A stretch of 64,000 nt of DNA from Siphonodentalium dalli (GCA_032622095.1 CP136063.1:38168106-38232105); one strand, 5' to 3'. Shown: positions 1-10,245, numbered from the stretch's first letter. Program-made: numbers and translations. Notes: a model not told the origin generated them from the sequence alone.

Positions 1-650
1 CACGGCTGTGTGCATTCGTTGATTCGAATCTCGATCATATTCGATATTTCGGAATCAAGTTGAAACTGAAAGCCTTTATTTTGTTCACCAGAAAATTAGA
101 TCGATTTTTGTAAGGAAAATGGTCCATAGTCGATCATATTCATGTTGTCCCAACAACGTTCAACACAGAAATGACCGCAATCGTGTTTCCTTTACAATTT
201 AAATGAAAGGCACGGGCGCCGCTGAAAACACACCCTTTTTTAGCCAATCACAATGATTATTTACGCAAACTAATTTGTTTTAGGCACGATTGTTTGTTTA
301 TTCAATTATCACTGCTTTGTCAAATGAGACATTAATAAATATAGAAGACTGTTTTTTATACATGAAATTAAATTAAATTCCACCAGTTGGAATTTATTAT
401 TGCGGATCATTAATGGCTATTATGTTGTCTCAAGTTTTTACTCATGAAATTTGGCAAGGAGAACTTTCTGTTGACAATTTGTTTTCAAACGACGTGATCC
501 CAATTGTTACCAGAGTACTCCGTGCAAAGAAATTGAGTACGCCCAATAAGAATTACACCACAAAATGTTTTCTCACCTGAGACCGAAAAAGCGCAGTATT
601 TCGATGACTATTCAGTCGAATTATGACCAGAAACTTTCAGTCGTATTACA
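1..650. other. Intergenic AT-rich stretch
   Basis: No open frame of useful length on either strand. The only recognisable text is AAAGGCACGGGCGCC near 205, which resembles the end of the TTAA-flanked element at 15640 and may be a solitary terminus of that family. I see nothing else to annotate. Confidence 0.5.
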
Positions 651-778
651 AAAGAAATATATACACGATGTATCGGTGTGTATTGTCAAGTTGTACCACA
701 AAAAAACTGATTGTACAATCAGTTTTTTGTGGTACAACTAGACCATACACACCTCTACACCGTGTATTTATTTCTTAA
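651..778. mobile_element. Foldback (MITE-like) palindrome, 128 bp
   Basis: The two halves are imperfect inverted copies. The inner arms (GTTGTACCACAAAAA and TTTTTGTGGTACAAC) flank a centre of TTGTACAA. The outer arms (AAGAAATATATACACG and CGTGTATTTATTTCTT) match with a few substitutions. There is no coding capacity. This is the shape of a short non-autonomous foldback element; no clear target duplication was found, so the superfamily is unknown. Confidence 0.65.
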
Positions 779-1124
779 ATGTTTAGTTGATATGTCAATA
801 TGATATATGTCAAGTCTTGAAATTTTGGACGAAACCGTTATTTCAAAGATCATCCCATTTGAACAGCGGCTGGCAAAATATATCCCAATATATAGTACAA
901 GAAAGATAACCCAAGAGAGTATGTTCGGAGCTTTAGAACATATAGAGTTGTTCCTCTTATGATTTACTCGGAAAAAATCATATGCTTAAAGGGGACCGTC
1001 GGGTTATTGACAAAGCGATTTTGTTCAGAAGATTTCACGATGATTTAGTGAAAAGTATACAATTACAACCCAAATGTGATGAAGACGTGTGGCGAATAAA
1101 ACATTTCAATAAGAACTCACCAGA

Positions 1125-1343
1125 TTAGTGTCGATATGAACCATTTCGCAACTGAGTTCCGTCGAGGTATTGGTACTCGCCCTGGCTGACGTTATAGGCA
1201 TACAGCCTATAATTAACCGTTTCGTAGCTGTGGAGCAGCCGCTGCATGTGGGCGCAATTTCTGGTGCTGTATAGGCGCATGTGGTTCGCCCAGTCAAAAA
1301 ATATAATGGGATCGAGTCCGTTGACCCACACAAACGCACTCAA
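1125..1343 (-). CDS. Orphan exon candidate, function unknown
   Basis: The minus strand carries an open frame of about 72 codons with no in-frame ATG at its beginning (it opens at TTG/AGT just after a CAG), so it is better read as an internal or terminal exon than as a whole gene. Third codon positions are mostly G or C although the flanking DNA is AT-rich, and the composition is protein-like (motifs DPIIFFDWANHMRLY and YRLYAYNVSQGEYQYLDG). The frame ends at a TAA four bases before a good donor-like CTG|GTGAGT; a second frame runs through that donor instead. No family is recognised. It could be the last exon of a gene lying to the right on the minus strand, or a decayed fragment. Confidence 0.33.
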   Translation of the reverse strand: MSAFVWVNGLDPIIFFDWANHMRLYSTRNCAHMQRLLHSYETVNYRLYAYNVSQGEYQYLDGTQLRNGSYRH

Positions 1344-2693
1344 CTTTGTGCTGTCCTAATACGATGGGATTGTGTATCCCAGAAGTCTTCGGATATGGAA
1401 AGGCCACAAGTTGGCCGGTCCGATTAATTCCTGTATCAAAGCCCATTTTGTATGGGTTTCCCAGTTTCTATTTCGCAGTAATTGCGCACTCATTCATAGT
1501 TAAAATGACTAAGTGGACGAAAATCTGCAAAATTATGTGACCTTTAAATATTGCTAGACCAATGGACTCACACACAATTGGCAAATAGAAGGGTACCTAA
1601 TGTCATGGATACTTTTTGATCATGGGCAGAGAGGAGCTGTCAACCACAATTTGATGACGTCACTATAGGGTTTGTTTGATATATGTAGCGCTACGATTTG
1701 ACGAGTCACCCCCTTCGATGACAAAAATATAATTTTGCCAAAACACACAAGCAGCAGTCGGTAAGGAGAGCTGGGAATGAAAGTTCAAAACCTAAGATAG
1801 GCCAGTCAATTTATTAGTTACAGAAGTTTGGGAAATCAGAATGTGGTACCAATGTTTGAATAATAAGATCTCTTCCTGGGTTCTTCGACTCCTGTTGGAT
1901 ATTTTTAAGAAATACTTGAAACTTTTAAAGACATAAAACATCTGCACATAATTCAAATCTACAATTAAACAATTCATTTTTATTGAATGTTTTGTTAGCT
2001 AAAAGTAATACCAATTTAACTGCAAGTTTTACCCCACTTTCTTTGTGAGTTAACACAATCAATAAGGTAACTCATAATTAATCTAATGAAGTTTAAGCAG
2101 AATGAATGACTGGCTACCCTGTTCAAAGCAGGATACTCATGAAGTATCTCCTTTGTGGAATGAGACTTGATATACCCTTCTCTGATCCTTTTGGTTCTCT
2201 TGTTTTCAAACATTCAACATTCAAACATTCAACATTAATTGTACATGTTTAGTTAAACTTTCTTCATCCTCTGGTTCTGCGTCATTGTCTTCACTTTTTC
2301 AGTCTCAAGATAATCAAATACATGCATTTTGAGCCATAAACTGTCAAGTCACAGTCAGTGTGAAAAGTGCAAAGGTGTACAACTCAGATCTGTGCATTTC
2401 ATCTTAAGTATATCAAAAGATTTGTCCACAACAGAATCACTCCCTGCACTACATGTTCGGATAGAGAAGTCAATCGCAATCTCCGTGCACCAATGTGGCC
2501 TCGTTCTTTGGAAGCCCAAGAAGTATGTGAACTTTGCGCCATTTTTGATTTTTTTTTCTTTTCGTGGTATTTACAACATGACCTGTGCGACAATGGTCAT
2601 GAGACAGCTATGATCGCACGCATTGCCTACGTCACGCCACGATTTTCGTGCTAAAATCAAATGGCACTTGTTCACTACGATTGGGGCTACAAT
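1344..2693. other. Non-coding stretch, no supported gene
   Basis: Short frames occur on both strands, but none has codon bias, splice context or a recognisable motif. A small direct duplication of TCAAACATTCAACAT lies near 2210-2236. Nothing else stands out. Confidence 0.5.
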
Positions 2694-2895
2694 ATTGTCA
2701 TGGGCATGCGTATTGGATGCTCCACCTGCGATTTTCCCCACTTACGATTTTATCGACCGGATGAGACTATTGTCATGGGCATGCGTATTGGATGCTCCAC
2801 CTGCGATTTTCCCCACTTACGATTTTATCGACCGGATGAGACTATTGTCATGGGCATGCGTATTGGATGCTCCACCTGCGATCTTCCCCACTTTA
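2694..2895 (+). repeat. 75-bp tandem repeat, 2.7 copies
   Basis: Starts of ATTGTCATGGGCATGCG fall at 2694, 2769 and 2844, so the period is exactly 75 bp. The first two copies are essentially identical and the third diverges at its end. Because 75 is a multiple of three, two frames stay open through all copies; one gives a 25-residue unit containing MGMRIGCSTCDFPHLRFY. No splice or start context supports translation, so I class it as a minisatellite with incidental open frames. Confidence 0.75.
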
Positions 2896-3844
2896 TTTCA
2901 ATTTGAAATGCCATATGTTCTCTAAAAAATTGAAATCAATGGAGAAACATTGATATATATGCTACAAGTCTACATGTATATAAAATGGTCGCACACAATT
3001 TTATATCTATAATAGCCTAGGTACATGTACCAGGAGTTTCATATGAGAAGAAATTTTTGAAAATGTTTCTCAAAAGTGGGCCAAAGTCATCCTGTTCTAT
3101 GGTACCACTAGTCTTGACTCTTGTCGGATCATACCGATGTCCACGTGAGTCGTGACCTTGGAAGTTGGAGTTGACTAAATTGTAGTTTATACTTACCAAT
3201 AAATGCTTCTACCAAAGTTTCCAAATCGTTGTCGCTTAGCCATTTGATGACTGTCAGTTTTCCATACTGACACCAATGGTGTGTCTGAAAATTCTGGCTC
3301 AACATCCATTAGTTTAAAATTATAGGCTAACCAGCGAAAATTCCGACTAAAGAAGTCTGCAAAATACGCGCCTCCTACCCGTCACAAGGAACGGAACTCC
3401 AGTCGGCACATAATGGTTTTTCGTGGGCAATCTATGTAAAAAATTGGAATTTGACAATGGCAACGATATCGGCGTGAAAAACCAAAGGTATTTCATAATT
3501 GTGAGAGTGAACAAAGGAATTGGGGAATGAAACTTGTGATCATATAATAAATGGAATTATAACGCTGGTCCAATGTCGGGCCATCGGTAACCGCCCTTGA
3601 GAACCAGACCCTCAGTTACCATTTTTCAAAACTTTTTGTGGTCTCTCCCATGGATAGTGAACTATTTATTCATTGAAAATTATGCATGTTTGCTAGAAGA
3701 ACAGTTCCTTGAAGGAGGCATGTTGTAACAATATTCGGCCACATAAGTTTGATATCGAATCGACAAAAAAATTATGTTACAGTCCCATGCTATCGGCAAT
3801 CAACGAATTTGCCAATTGTGTACCAATATTTGATCGGTTCTACT
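2896..3844. other. Non-coding stretch
   Basis: No coding or structural signal that I can support; only short frames on both strands. Confidence 0.45.
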
Positions 3845-3920
3845 AAACGCAGCAAGTCCCTGGATATGCAGCAAGTCCCTGGTAAACGCAGCAAGTCCCT
3901 GGTAAATGCAGCAAGTCCCT
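3845..3920 (+). repeat. ~20-bp tandem repeat, 4 copies
   Basis: GCAGCAAGTCCCT recurs at 3849, 3868, 3888 and 3908 (spacing 19, 20, 20). The unit is about GCAGCAAGTCCCTGGTAAAC. It is a small minisatellite; the open frame through it is not a gene signal because the period is not a multiple of three. Confidence 0.75.
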
Positions 3921-4481
3921 CTCGATCACGGCGGATTAATCCTGAGTGTTTACACAACGATATGTTTAATCAGTGGAGGTGCTGATTACAAACGGCTTCA
4001 ATCAAAGGACTTTAATTTAATTAATTAATATACTGATTAATTATACTGATAGATTATTGAAGGGAATTGGACTGAATTATGGGACTGAATCATTGAATGA
4101 TAAAATTAAGAGTTGGATTTTTTTGGATGTTTTTATTGGTAAATATAAGCAAGTAACAGTCAAGAATAACAACAAAAGATATATAGAGCGCAGTTTTATA
4201 AATATACATGTACCTGTATATATAGCAGTGAGCTGAAAGGAAAGTTTATTATAATATGGCCAGTACGGAAGGGGAAAAACCATTAATGTATTGAGGCATT
4301 CGTTTGGGAAGATTATATTGAATAAAAAATATTTGGATACATGTATTAAAATTGTTTTGTTTTTCTCTTTATTGTTTTATTTCACTGTCCGGTCCTGAAA
4401 AGTTTGCTATGAGGGATTGTGGTAGTCTTTGCCATTCGTTTTCTCTTTTGTTGTCCCATTTTTCTTCCTGCTCTAACAGCT
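3921..4481. other. AT-rich stretch left of the hAT element
   Basis: Very AT-rich, with TTAAT runs near 4010-4060. No gene or element end identified. Confidence 0.4.
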
Positions 4482-5633
4482 GAAATTACTAGTGATGAGC
4501 CGATAATCGGGAACGACAATCAGCCGATTGTGGCCCATCGGATGACAATGGGTACTCGGGTTTGAACATCGGGATTTCCGATTGTCTAAATAATAAATAG
4601 GTGCTTGTTTTTCTTCAATAAACTGTTTTAAATATGACGATGTTTTGTTGAATAAATGACCAGTAAACATGGGGAAAGTGATACCAAACACAAACTTGAT
4701 ATATAGACATGTCCTCTTCAATACCCCGGCCGTACCTGGGTCTATGTTTGAACAATATATTAGTGGGGATCACCGGGAAGCACGTGACACTTTGTGTTAG
4801 AGTGAGGCTGCAAGCATGACGCTGTGATTGCGCATAATCATTAATTATTGGCATACCGGAACAGTCGATTGATTTCGTTAGCATTATGATGTACACAACA
4901 TACATATAATGGGACTCATGTACGCCCATAGGTAACTTTATTGTTCGTCAACATGTAGACATTTTGATTTATGTCAGACTATCAAAAATCAAGATGTATG
5001 CATCCAGAGTACAACAGAGCTATCTATATAGTACTATACTATAGAAACCGAAAGTGCATGTTACGTGACTTTAAATAGTCAACGACAATGTCATTCCATC
5101 CAGTCAGCCTCGTGTGACGTCGCGTATAGGTCACCACCAATGATTATTATGATGACCACGCTGAAATCGAATCGTGTCTGTGAAATTGACATGAACATGG
5201 TGTAACTTGCAACTAGTTCAGTCGGCTCATTTCCTTTGATGTGATGTCTTTGAATTGGGATCAAAGAAAAATGCCGTTTGATGAATTGTTATCAAAAACG
5301 AACCGTGGACATGCACGTGGCTACATCAAACTTTCAAACAATTTGTATTGGAATAGCCTAAAATACATGGGTAAGTTGCCTGTATTCGATCACAAGTCCG
5401 CCCATGCCCACCTATATACTTACCCAAATATATATTTATGTATACTGTGTACTGGCATATTACTTCGTCTGTTGATTGCTTCTAATTCTAAGTATTATAT
5501 AACACATATAACATATTCCGCTATAATTATTTAAATAATCTGAATCGGCACCTGAATCGGCCGATTGTGATCTCAAACAATCGGCAATCGGCGCAAGGCT
5601 CTATATGACAATCGGCTCATCACTAGAAATTAC
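4482..5633. mobile_element. Non-autonomous hAT-superfamily transposon with 8-bp TSD
   Basis: The element proper is 4490-5625 (1136 bp). It is bounded by perfect inverted ends TAGTGATGAGCCGAT and ATCGGCTCATCACTA and flanked by the identical 8-bp duplication GAAATTAC at 4482-4489 and 5626-5633. TAGTG ends with an 8-bp target duplication are diagnostic of the hAT superfamily. Both subterminal regions (about 4496-4590 and 5540-5615) are crowded with CGATTG/CAATCG motifs, the clustered subterminal repeats typical of hAT transposase binding sites. No transposase (BED finger or hATC dimerisation domain) is visible inside, so the copy must be mobilised in trans. Perfect ends and duplication suggest a fairly recent insertion. 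Confidence 0.92.
5241..5370 (+). CDS. Possible first exon inside the hAT element
   Basis: An ATG-initiated frame (5241/5244) with motifs WDQRKMPFDELLSKTNRGHA and GYIKLSNNLYWNSLKYM runs to a good donor (ACATGG|GTAAGT at 5371). After the donor the translation becomes hydrophobic and compositionally different, which fits an exon followed by intron. It lies wholly inside the hAT element, so it is either a remnant of the element's own gene or a captured host exon. No family recognised and no matching acceptor was found before the element's right end. Confidence 0.25.
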
Positions 5634-5700
5634 CATCCTCTGGCTCTCTGTTGTTCTCAGCATCTCCTCGTGGACTGGCTTTATTTCTCTTAAAAATCTA

Positions 5701-6236
5701 TTAAAATGTAGTGTTAGGTTTGCTGGCAGTTGCGAACTTCAATGTTGACGGTTTTGTTTGACAAATCATACCAGTCGCTGTAGGCGTAGTGTTAGTTTTG
5801 CTGGCAGTTGCGGACTTCAATGTTGACGGTTTTGTTTGACGAATCATACCAGTCGCCGTAGGCGTAGTGTTAGGTTTGCTTGCAGTTGATAAATTGAACA
5901 CTTTCCTTGAAAAGATTTGCTTTGGTTTCAGTTCACTAATGTGTGTTGCTGACCCAGTTGCCACTGGTAACTCATCGCAGGGTCTTATGTTCTCTATTTT
6001 GAGAGATTTTAATGTTATTTCTGCGTTTATTTTAGACGGCTGCCTCAGAAACAGACCTTGACCTAATGTTAGCCCAGTTTGGCTTTTTATGGTCAACAGG
6101 GAACCACATTCAAAATAAAATTTCTGATGACTTTTGCCCGAAGACGGAGAAGTTATATTCTGAACTACGTGCTCTGTTGCCAATTTCTTTGTCATTCTGG
6201 TATTTCCTTCGGTTGCCAAGCCTCTTCTTCAGATTA
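5701..6236 (-). CDS. Open frame with C-terminal 26-residue repeats, unknown
   Basis: About 175 codons open on the minus strand, entered just after an in-frame stop, so the true start or upstream splice is unknown. The N-terminal part is polar and unremarkable (TKKLATEHVVQNITSP, FYFECGSLLTIKSQTG). The C-terminal third consists of a 78-bp (26-residue) unit repeated about 2.3 times, with core NTTPTATGM(I)RQTKPST: basic, Thr/Pro-rich and probably disordered. It lies immediately downstream, on the same strand, of the broken gene at 6297-7469 but in a different frame. It could be a further exon of that gene or the same exon after frameshifts. No domain recognised. Confidence 0.4.
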
Positions 6237-6540
6237 TCCCATAACGAATATCTATGACTCGACAAAGCTGGACATGCGCGTAAAATATATATTTTTTTAA
6301 AGCGTCTTTTTTTCTTCTTGAGATATGTCAGCAACTTTTGCTGCCTTCCATATATGTGCTGCTTTTGCACCATCTCTGATCAGATTAGCATAATATGACT
6401 GCGCTTCGGTAGGCCTGCCTCTTAATTCTTTTTTCGACATCTCATCTATGCTATACGGGCTTTGCCTTTGTGATCTGACATCCACATCATACTCATTTGT
6501 GCTCATGTCAGACTGCTCTGTATCTTCTTCTGTTGATGCC

Positions 6541-6946
6541 TCAACATCACCTTCTGCCTGTGGATCACCGTCTGCCTGTAGATCACCGTCTGCCTGTAGA
6601 TCACCTTCTGCCTGTATATCACCGTCTCCCTGTATATCACCTTCTGCCTGTGGATCACCGTCTGCCTGTAGATCACCGTCTGCCTGTAGATCACCGTCTG
6701 CCTGTAGATCACCTTCTGCCTGTAGATCACCGTCTGCCTGTAGATCACCGTCTGCCTGTAGATCACCTTACCGTCTCCCTGTAGATCACCTTCTGCCTGT
6801 GGATCACCTTCTGCCTGTAGATCACCTTCTGCCTGTAGATCACCTTCTGCCTGTAGATCACCTTACCTTCTGCCTGTAGATCACCTTCTGCCTGTAGATC
6901 ACCGTCTGCCTGTAGATCACCGTCTGCCTGTAGATCACCGTCTGGT
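6541..6946 (-). repeat. 18-bp coding minisatellite, about 22 units
   Basis: The plus strand shows repeated CACCGTCTGCCTGTAGAT with small variants (CTTCTGCC, TCTCCC, GTGGAT, GTATAT). Read on the minus strand in the frame of the surrounding exon, each unit encodes GDLQAD or GDLQAE, an acidic hexapeptide. Two units carry a 5-bp insertion (AAGGT-type) that breaks periodicity and frame. Confidence 0.9.
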
Positions 6947-7141
6947 GTTCCACTTTCCATCTTCATTTTTTCTTGGATCTGTAGGACCTTAACCCTTTAC
7001 CCAACAAAACGGCCAAAAACGCCCAAATAAAGCTTCAACAGCCTAAAATATCTTCGGTCTGTCTCAATAACACCATACAAATATGGATATCATTGGAACC
7101 GGTTCATTGACCACATTGTGATGGTTACAGTTATTCCCTGT

Positions 7142-7210
7142 GCCAATGCATTCTCTTATATATGCGAGTCGACCATATGTCGCCTCGCATATATAAGAGA
7201 AAGCATTGGC
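7142..7210. repeat. 69-bp hairpin palindrome, piggyBac-MITE core (a)
   Basis: The arms pair over most of their length (GCCAATGCATTCTCTTATAT against its complement, with one mismatch near 7203). This is the reverse complement of the copy at 7322. The family also occurs at 17741 and 33767. Confidence 0.9.
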
Positions 7211-7321
7211 CTAAAAAAATTCTTTTTTTAACACTTTACCATTTTTTCTTACATTTTTTAACAATTTTTATAATATTTTTCTACATTCTTTGACAATTTT
7301 ATCATTTTTAATATGTGTTAA

Positions 7322-7390
7322 GCCAATGCATTCTCTTATATATGCGAGGCGACCTATGGTCGACTCGCATATATAAGAGAATGCATTGGC
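7322..7390. repeat. 69-bp hairpin palindrome, piggyBac-MITE core (b)
   Basis: A perfect 27-bp stem starting GCCAATGCATTCTC, with a near-palindromic loop GCGACCTATGGTCGA. It is almost identical to 17741-17809 and 33767-33835. Confidence 0.92.
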
Positions 7391-7689
7391 ATAGGGCCGT
7401 TCTGTTGGGTAAAGGGTTAAACCTGTCCATGAAAACTTCTGGGAAAATATGCGCTAGATCGGCTTTCGACTATTTTATGAACATCTCGGGGCGTAATGGC
7501 ACAATCTGAAAGGATTAATGAAAAAAATCATAGTATTGTGAATAATGAATGTAATTAAAGTTTAAAACATAACTGACTGTCTGTTGTAGCCTGACAATTA
7601 AGAGTATCAATGCTTAAAAGAAGATAACAGACTAACTTTAAGGACGTGTTTAGTTACATCTAATTATTGTCGATCAAATTTCACAACTG

Positions 7690-8035
7690 GCACATTTCTT
7701 ATAAAACAAGTGCACCGCTGGGCGTTGATAACGCCCCCGACTGTACAATCAGAGAACGTTTTTTGTTTACTCAATTTTCTAAGTCGAAAAAGGGCCATAA
7801 CTCTTGCAAAAATTATCGGATTAAACCGAAATTCGACCTTGACCTGTATTTGGATATAGGTAATCCACAATAAAACGGGTTTTGCAAATAAACAATCAAA
7901 AATCAAGTTATCATCCGGACACCAGAAAAATAGAAGAAAAACTGAATGTTCTAAGTCCAAAAAGGGGCGTAACTCTGGAAAAAAGGGCGGACGAAACCGC
8001 GGTTATATGAAAATGCTGGTCTATTAGTATAAAAA
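7690..8035 (-). repeat. Dispersed repeat, reverse orientation
   Basis: GTGCACCGCTGGGCG followed by AACGCCCCCGACTGTAC is the reverse complement of the end of the repeat at 28263-28830. AAGGGCCATAACTC and AAGGGGCGTAACTC correspond to the 'agttatggccc' phrase of that family, which also occurs at 21697 and 32479. No coding capacity; the family is abundant within this window. Confidence 0.7.
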
Positions 8036-8096
8036 TTGCTGAGTTTTAGCAGAAACAAACGTCTTTTTTTTAGGCCTAAGGCATATATGGCTACAT

Positions 8097-8172
8097 CGCC
8101 ACCCCATGCATCCGGACATGCTCGTAGCGGAAGACATGCTCGTAGCGGAATAACCAAATGGCCCGCGATTTG
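8097..8172. repeat. Left arm of a 3.3-kb-spaced inverted repeat
   Basis: Contains CATGCTCGTAGCGGA twice and matches, reversed and nearly base for base over about 70 bp, the segment 11338-11412. A weaker inverted match (GGTATGTCTATAGCA near 8519 against the 10919-10987 repeats) lies inside. The pair may be the long termini of one element spanning 8.1-11.4 kb. Confidence 0.75.
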
Positions 8173-9595
8173 CACATCATCTTTAGTTGTAAGTTATTTC
8201 ATAAAAACACGGTTTATTTTACCTTGATTTTTTATAACGTTAACAGCGATAATCGGTCTACAGAATGAGCGGTTGTGGTTTCCGCAATTTGCATATTACT
8301 GTTCGATAATCGGGTTTTATACGAAAATTATGACCTGAAATACTTACTCGATATAAGTTTTATCAAATTTTAATGAATCTTTGCATTGACACATTATATA
8401 ACATACAGTCTCTCAAAGTATGATATCTTAGCTTCACAATGAATTGGACATGTTTGCGAAGTCAATCATATTAGTGCCCGAAAAATTAGTTTCCATGGAG
8501 GCACTCACTCGATTTTGGGGTATGTCTATAGCAAACGTAAAACTTGCTATGATGTACTCGTAGCATCGGGTGATATGCTCGTAGTATTATATAAAATATG
8601 TGTATGTGCGAGAGAATAACACTTTTGTCAACTAAAAAGAGCGTCTAGCTAGTGCTAGCATATGCATATATCACATGAATGACAGGCTATTTTGTACCAC
8701 GTAAAAATTAACCACTTCACACCGTTTACATCATTTAACGTGGCTAGTGTCCGACACGGTAAACGCTACATTATAACATTCACATTGTAAATTGCAATCA
8801 TTGCATCAGTATATTTCACAGTTTAAGTTCTAAAATCATTATATCCGGAAGGTTGCATGCATGTGCTAGTAAATTTTGGCTATAATTAATATTTGTATAA
8901 AACAAATGTTATCAATATGGGAATGGCTATAATATTAATTTAGACGAAATATGTACATATATTACATACATGTACGTGTTAATTGAGACGGCACCTGTGT
9001 CTCTTGACCTCGATTATCATAATTTGTGTAAGGGTGAATGGACACTAAGACTTTTGCAGAACGCCCTGGTATCACATAATAAGCGATCATTGTGGTATTG
9101 TAAAATAGAAACTATCGGAGGTACCAAATATCTGCTTTTAGACTAAGTGTTACAAAATACGATATCAAATTTTAGTTCCAAATATCTTCGAACAATCGTC
9201 AGTATGGTATACACTTTACTAATAGCCCACATGTGCTATGAAAAACATGGTCAAAAGAATTTAATGGCATACAATTAGATTGATAGTCAATGAAATGGTG
9301 GAATTAACGATCTAAATATATATATATAGTTTACTACCGTAAGGGTGTGATTATACTCAGACAATATTATGGATTAAAATGTTGGCGGTATAGATTGCAA
9401 GCCCAGTTTGGGTCTTCCATATGAAGTGTATCTGATCAACGACTGCATTGATTAAGAGAACCTACCACCACTCCCAGGTCTCCCTCGTTGGATTTTATGT
9501 CTCCCATTCTACTACGGGTACGACCAGACTTGTCTATTACAGCCTTTATATCTTTATGCTTCGTAAAACAAACGTGTAGTCTTAGTGTCCCTTTT
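8173..9595. other. AT-rich interior of the 8.1-11.4 kb inverted-repeat unit, left part
   Basis: No frame worth calling. The motif GCTCGTAG recurs near 8560-8595, echoing the arm sequence. A TATATATATATAG run lies near 9315. Confidence 0.45.
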
Positions 9596-10245
9596 AATGC
9601 GAATGCCTTATATTTTAGTTGTAAATTCCGTTTATTTTTATTCTGAGATAAGAGCATTTTTTATACCTTTATTGTTTATTTTAAAAAGCAAAATGCCTTA
9701 TATTTTAGTTATCAAATACGTTAATCTCAGATAAGAGACTTTTTTATACACATCTCCTGTATATTTTGAAGACCTCTGTCTGTCTGTCTGTATGTATATA
9801 TGTCATATATAGAATCGAAAACGGGTTGACCGATCGGGACGAAACTTGGTACGTGTGTGTAGTTTGACCAAGCGGTCGTCAACGTCGTATTGGCGAGCCC
9901 GTGCGGCGTCCGCTTCGCGCATGCGCAGGCGAGATCTCGGAAACGGGTGGAGCTATCGACTTGAAATTTGCTATGTGAATGTATCTTGCCCCGGATACGA
10001 ATTTTATCCAGCTTTGCGCATGCGCAGATCTCGGAAACGGGTAGAGCTATCGACTTGAAATTTGGTTTTTGAATAGCCCGGACAACGTCGGGCTCATCGG
10101 CTAGTATTATATATTTTTAAAAGCAGATTGCCTCATATTTTAGTTATCAAATACGTTTATTCATGTTAAATTTAGACAGTCTTTATATACATTCATTAAT
10201 TTATATTTCTTAAAGGCAAATACCTCATATATATTATGTTTCTCG
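9596..10245. repeat. 82-93-bp tandem repeat, split by a Helitron
   Basis: Units begin near 9601, 9691, 10125 and 10218 and share ATGCCTTATATTTTAGTT (or CCTCATATTTTAG). If the 352-bp insertion 9753-10104 is removed, the spacings are 90, 82 and 93 bp. The fourth unit is diverged. Confidence 0.75.
9753..10104 (+). mobile_element. Non-autonomous Helitron, 352 bp, with provable empty site
   Basis: It starts with TC after an A (CACA|TCTCCTG) and ends with CTAG before a T. The end is preceded by a hairpin (AGCCCGGAC-AAC-GTCGGGCT) six bases upstream. A|TC start, 3' hairpin, CTRR end, A/T insertion and no target duplication are the defining Helitron features. The neighbouring tandem units show the uninterrupted sequence: deleting 9753-10104 leaves a 23-bp stretch that aligns without gaps to the unit ending near 9690. 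The interior carries two copies of GATCTCGGAAACGGGT followed by GAGCTATCGACTTGAAATTT, about 100 bp apart, and TGCGCATGCGCA palindromes. No Rep/helicase is encoded. Confidence 0.88.

Larger units (their letters stand above)
6989..7420. mobile_element. piggyBac-like MITE with TTAA duplication (copy 1)
   Basis: The element proper (6993-7416, 424 bp) starts CCCTTTACCCAACA and ends TGTTGGGTAAAGGG. It is flanked by TTAA on both sides (6989-6992, 7417-7420). TTAA plus CCCTTT-type ends is the piggyBac signature. Inside are two 69-bp hairpin palindromes in opposite orientation (7142-7210 and 7322-7390) separated by a T-rich spacer. No transposase. It sits in the coding exon 6297-7469. Confidence 0.88.
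6297..7469 (-). pseudogene. Coding exon split by a MITE and carrying a GDLQAD repeat
   Basis: Reading the minus strand from an AG acceptor at 7470 and omitting the TTAA element 6993-7416 plus one TTAA copy, a single frame runs through the insertion point (SKADLAHIFPEVFMDRF then KVLQIQEKMKMESGTPD) into a hexapeptide repeat (GDLQAD/GDLQAE), then an acidic linker (EASTEEDTEQSDMSTNEYD) and a conserved-looking tail (KELRGRPTEAQSYYANLIRD, AAHIWKAAKVADISQEEKK). Two 5-bp insertions in the repeat (near 6769 and 6865) shift the frame twice, for a net +1, so the present copy is disrupted even without the MITE. The segment just before the repeat is vaguely like a BESS-type helix, but I cannot assign a family. 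The stop lies at 6297 after a poly-A tract that is itself a likely slip site. Confidence 0.5.

Noticed and set aside
6760-6870. The 5-bp insertions as splice sites creating tiny introns
   Set aside because: Joining the GTAAG donors to the CTACAG acceptors in the array puts the downstream sequence in a frame with a stop; phases do not match.
6448-6879. Plus-strand Ser/Pro/Ala repeat frame (and the overlapping VDHLLP frame)
   Set aside because: These are shadows of the 18-bp repeat. The minus-strand GDLQAD frame continues into unique coding-like sequence on both sides; the plus frames do not.
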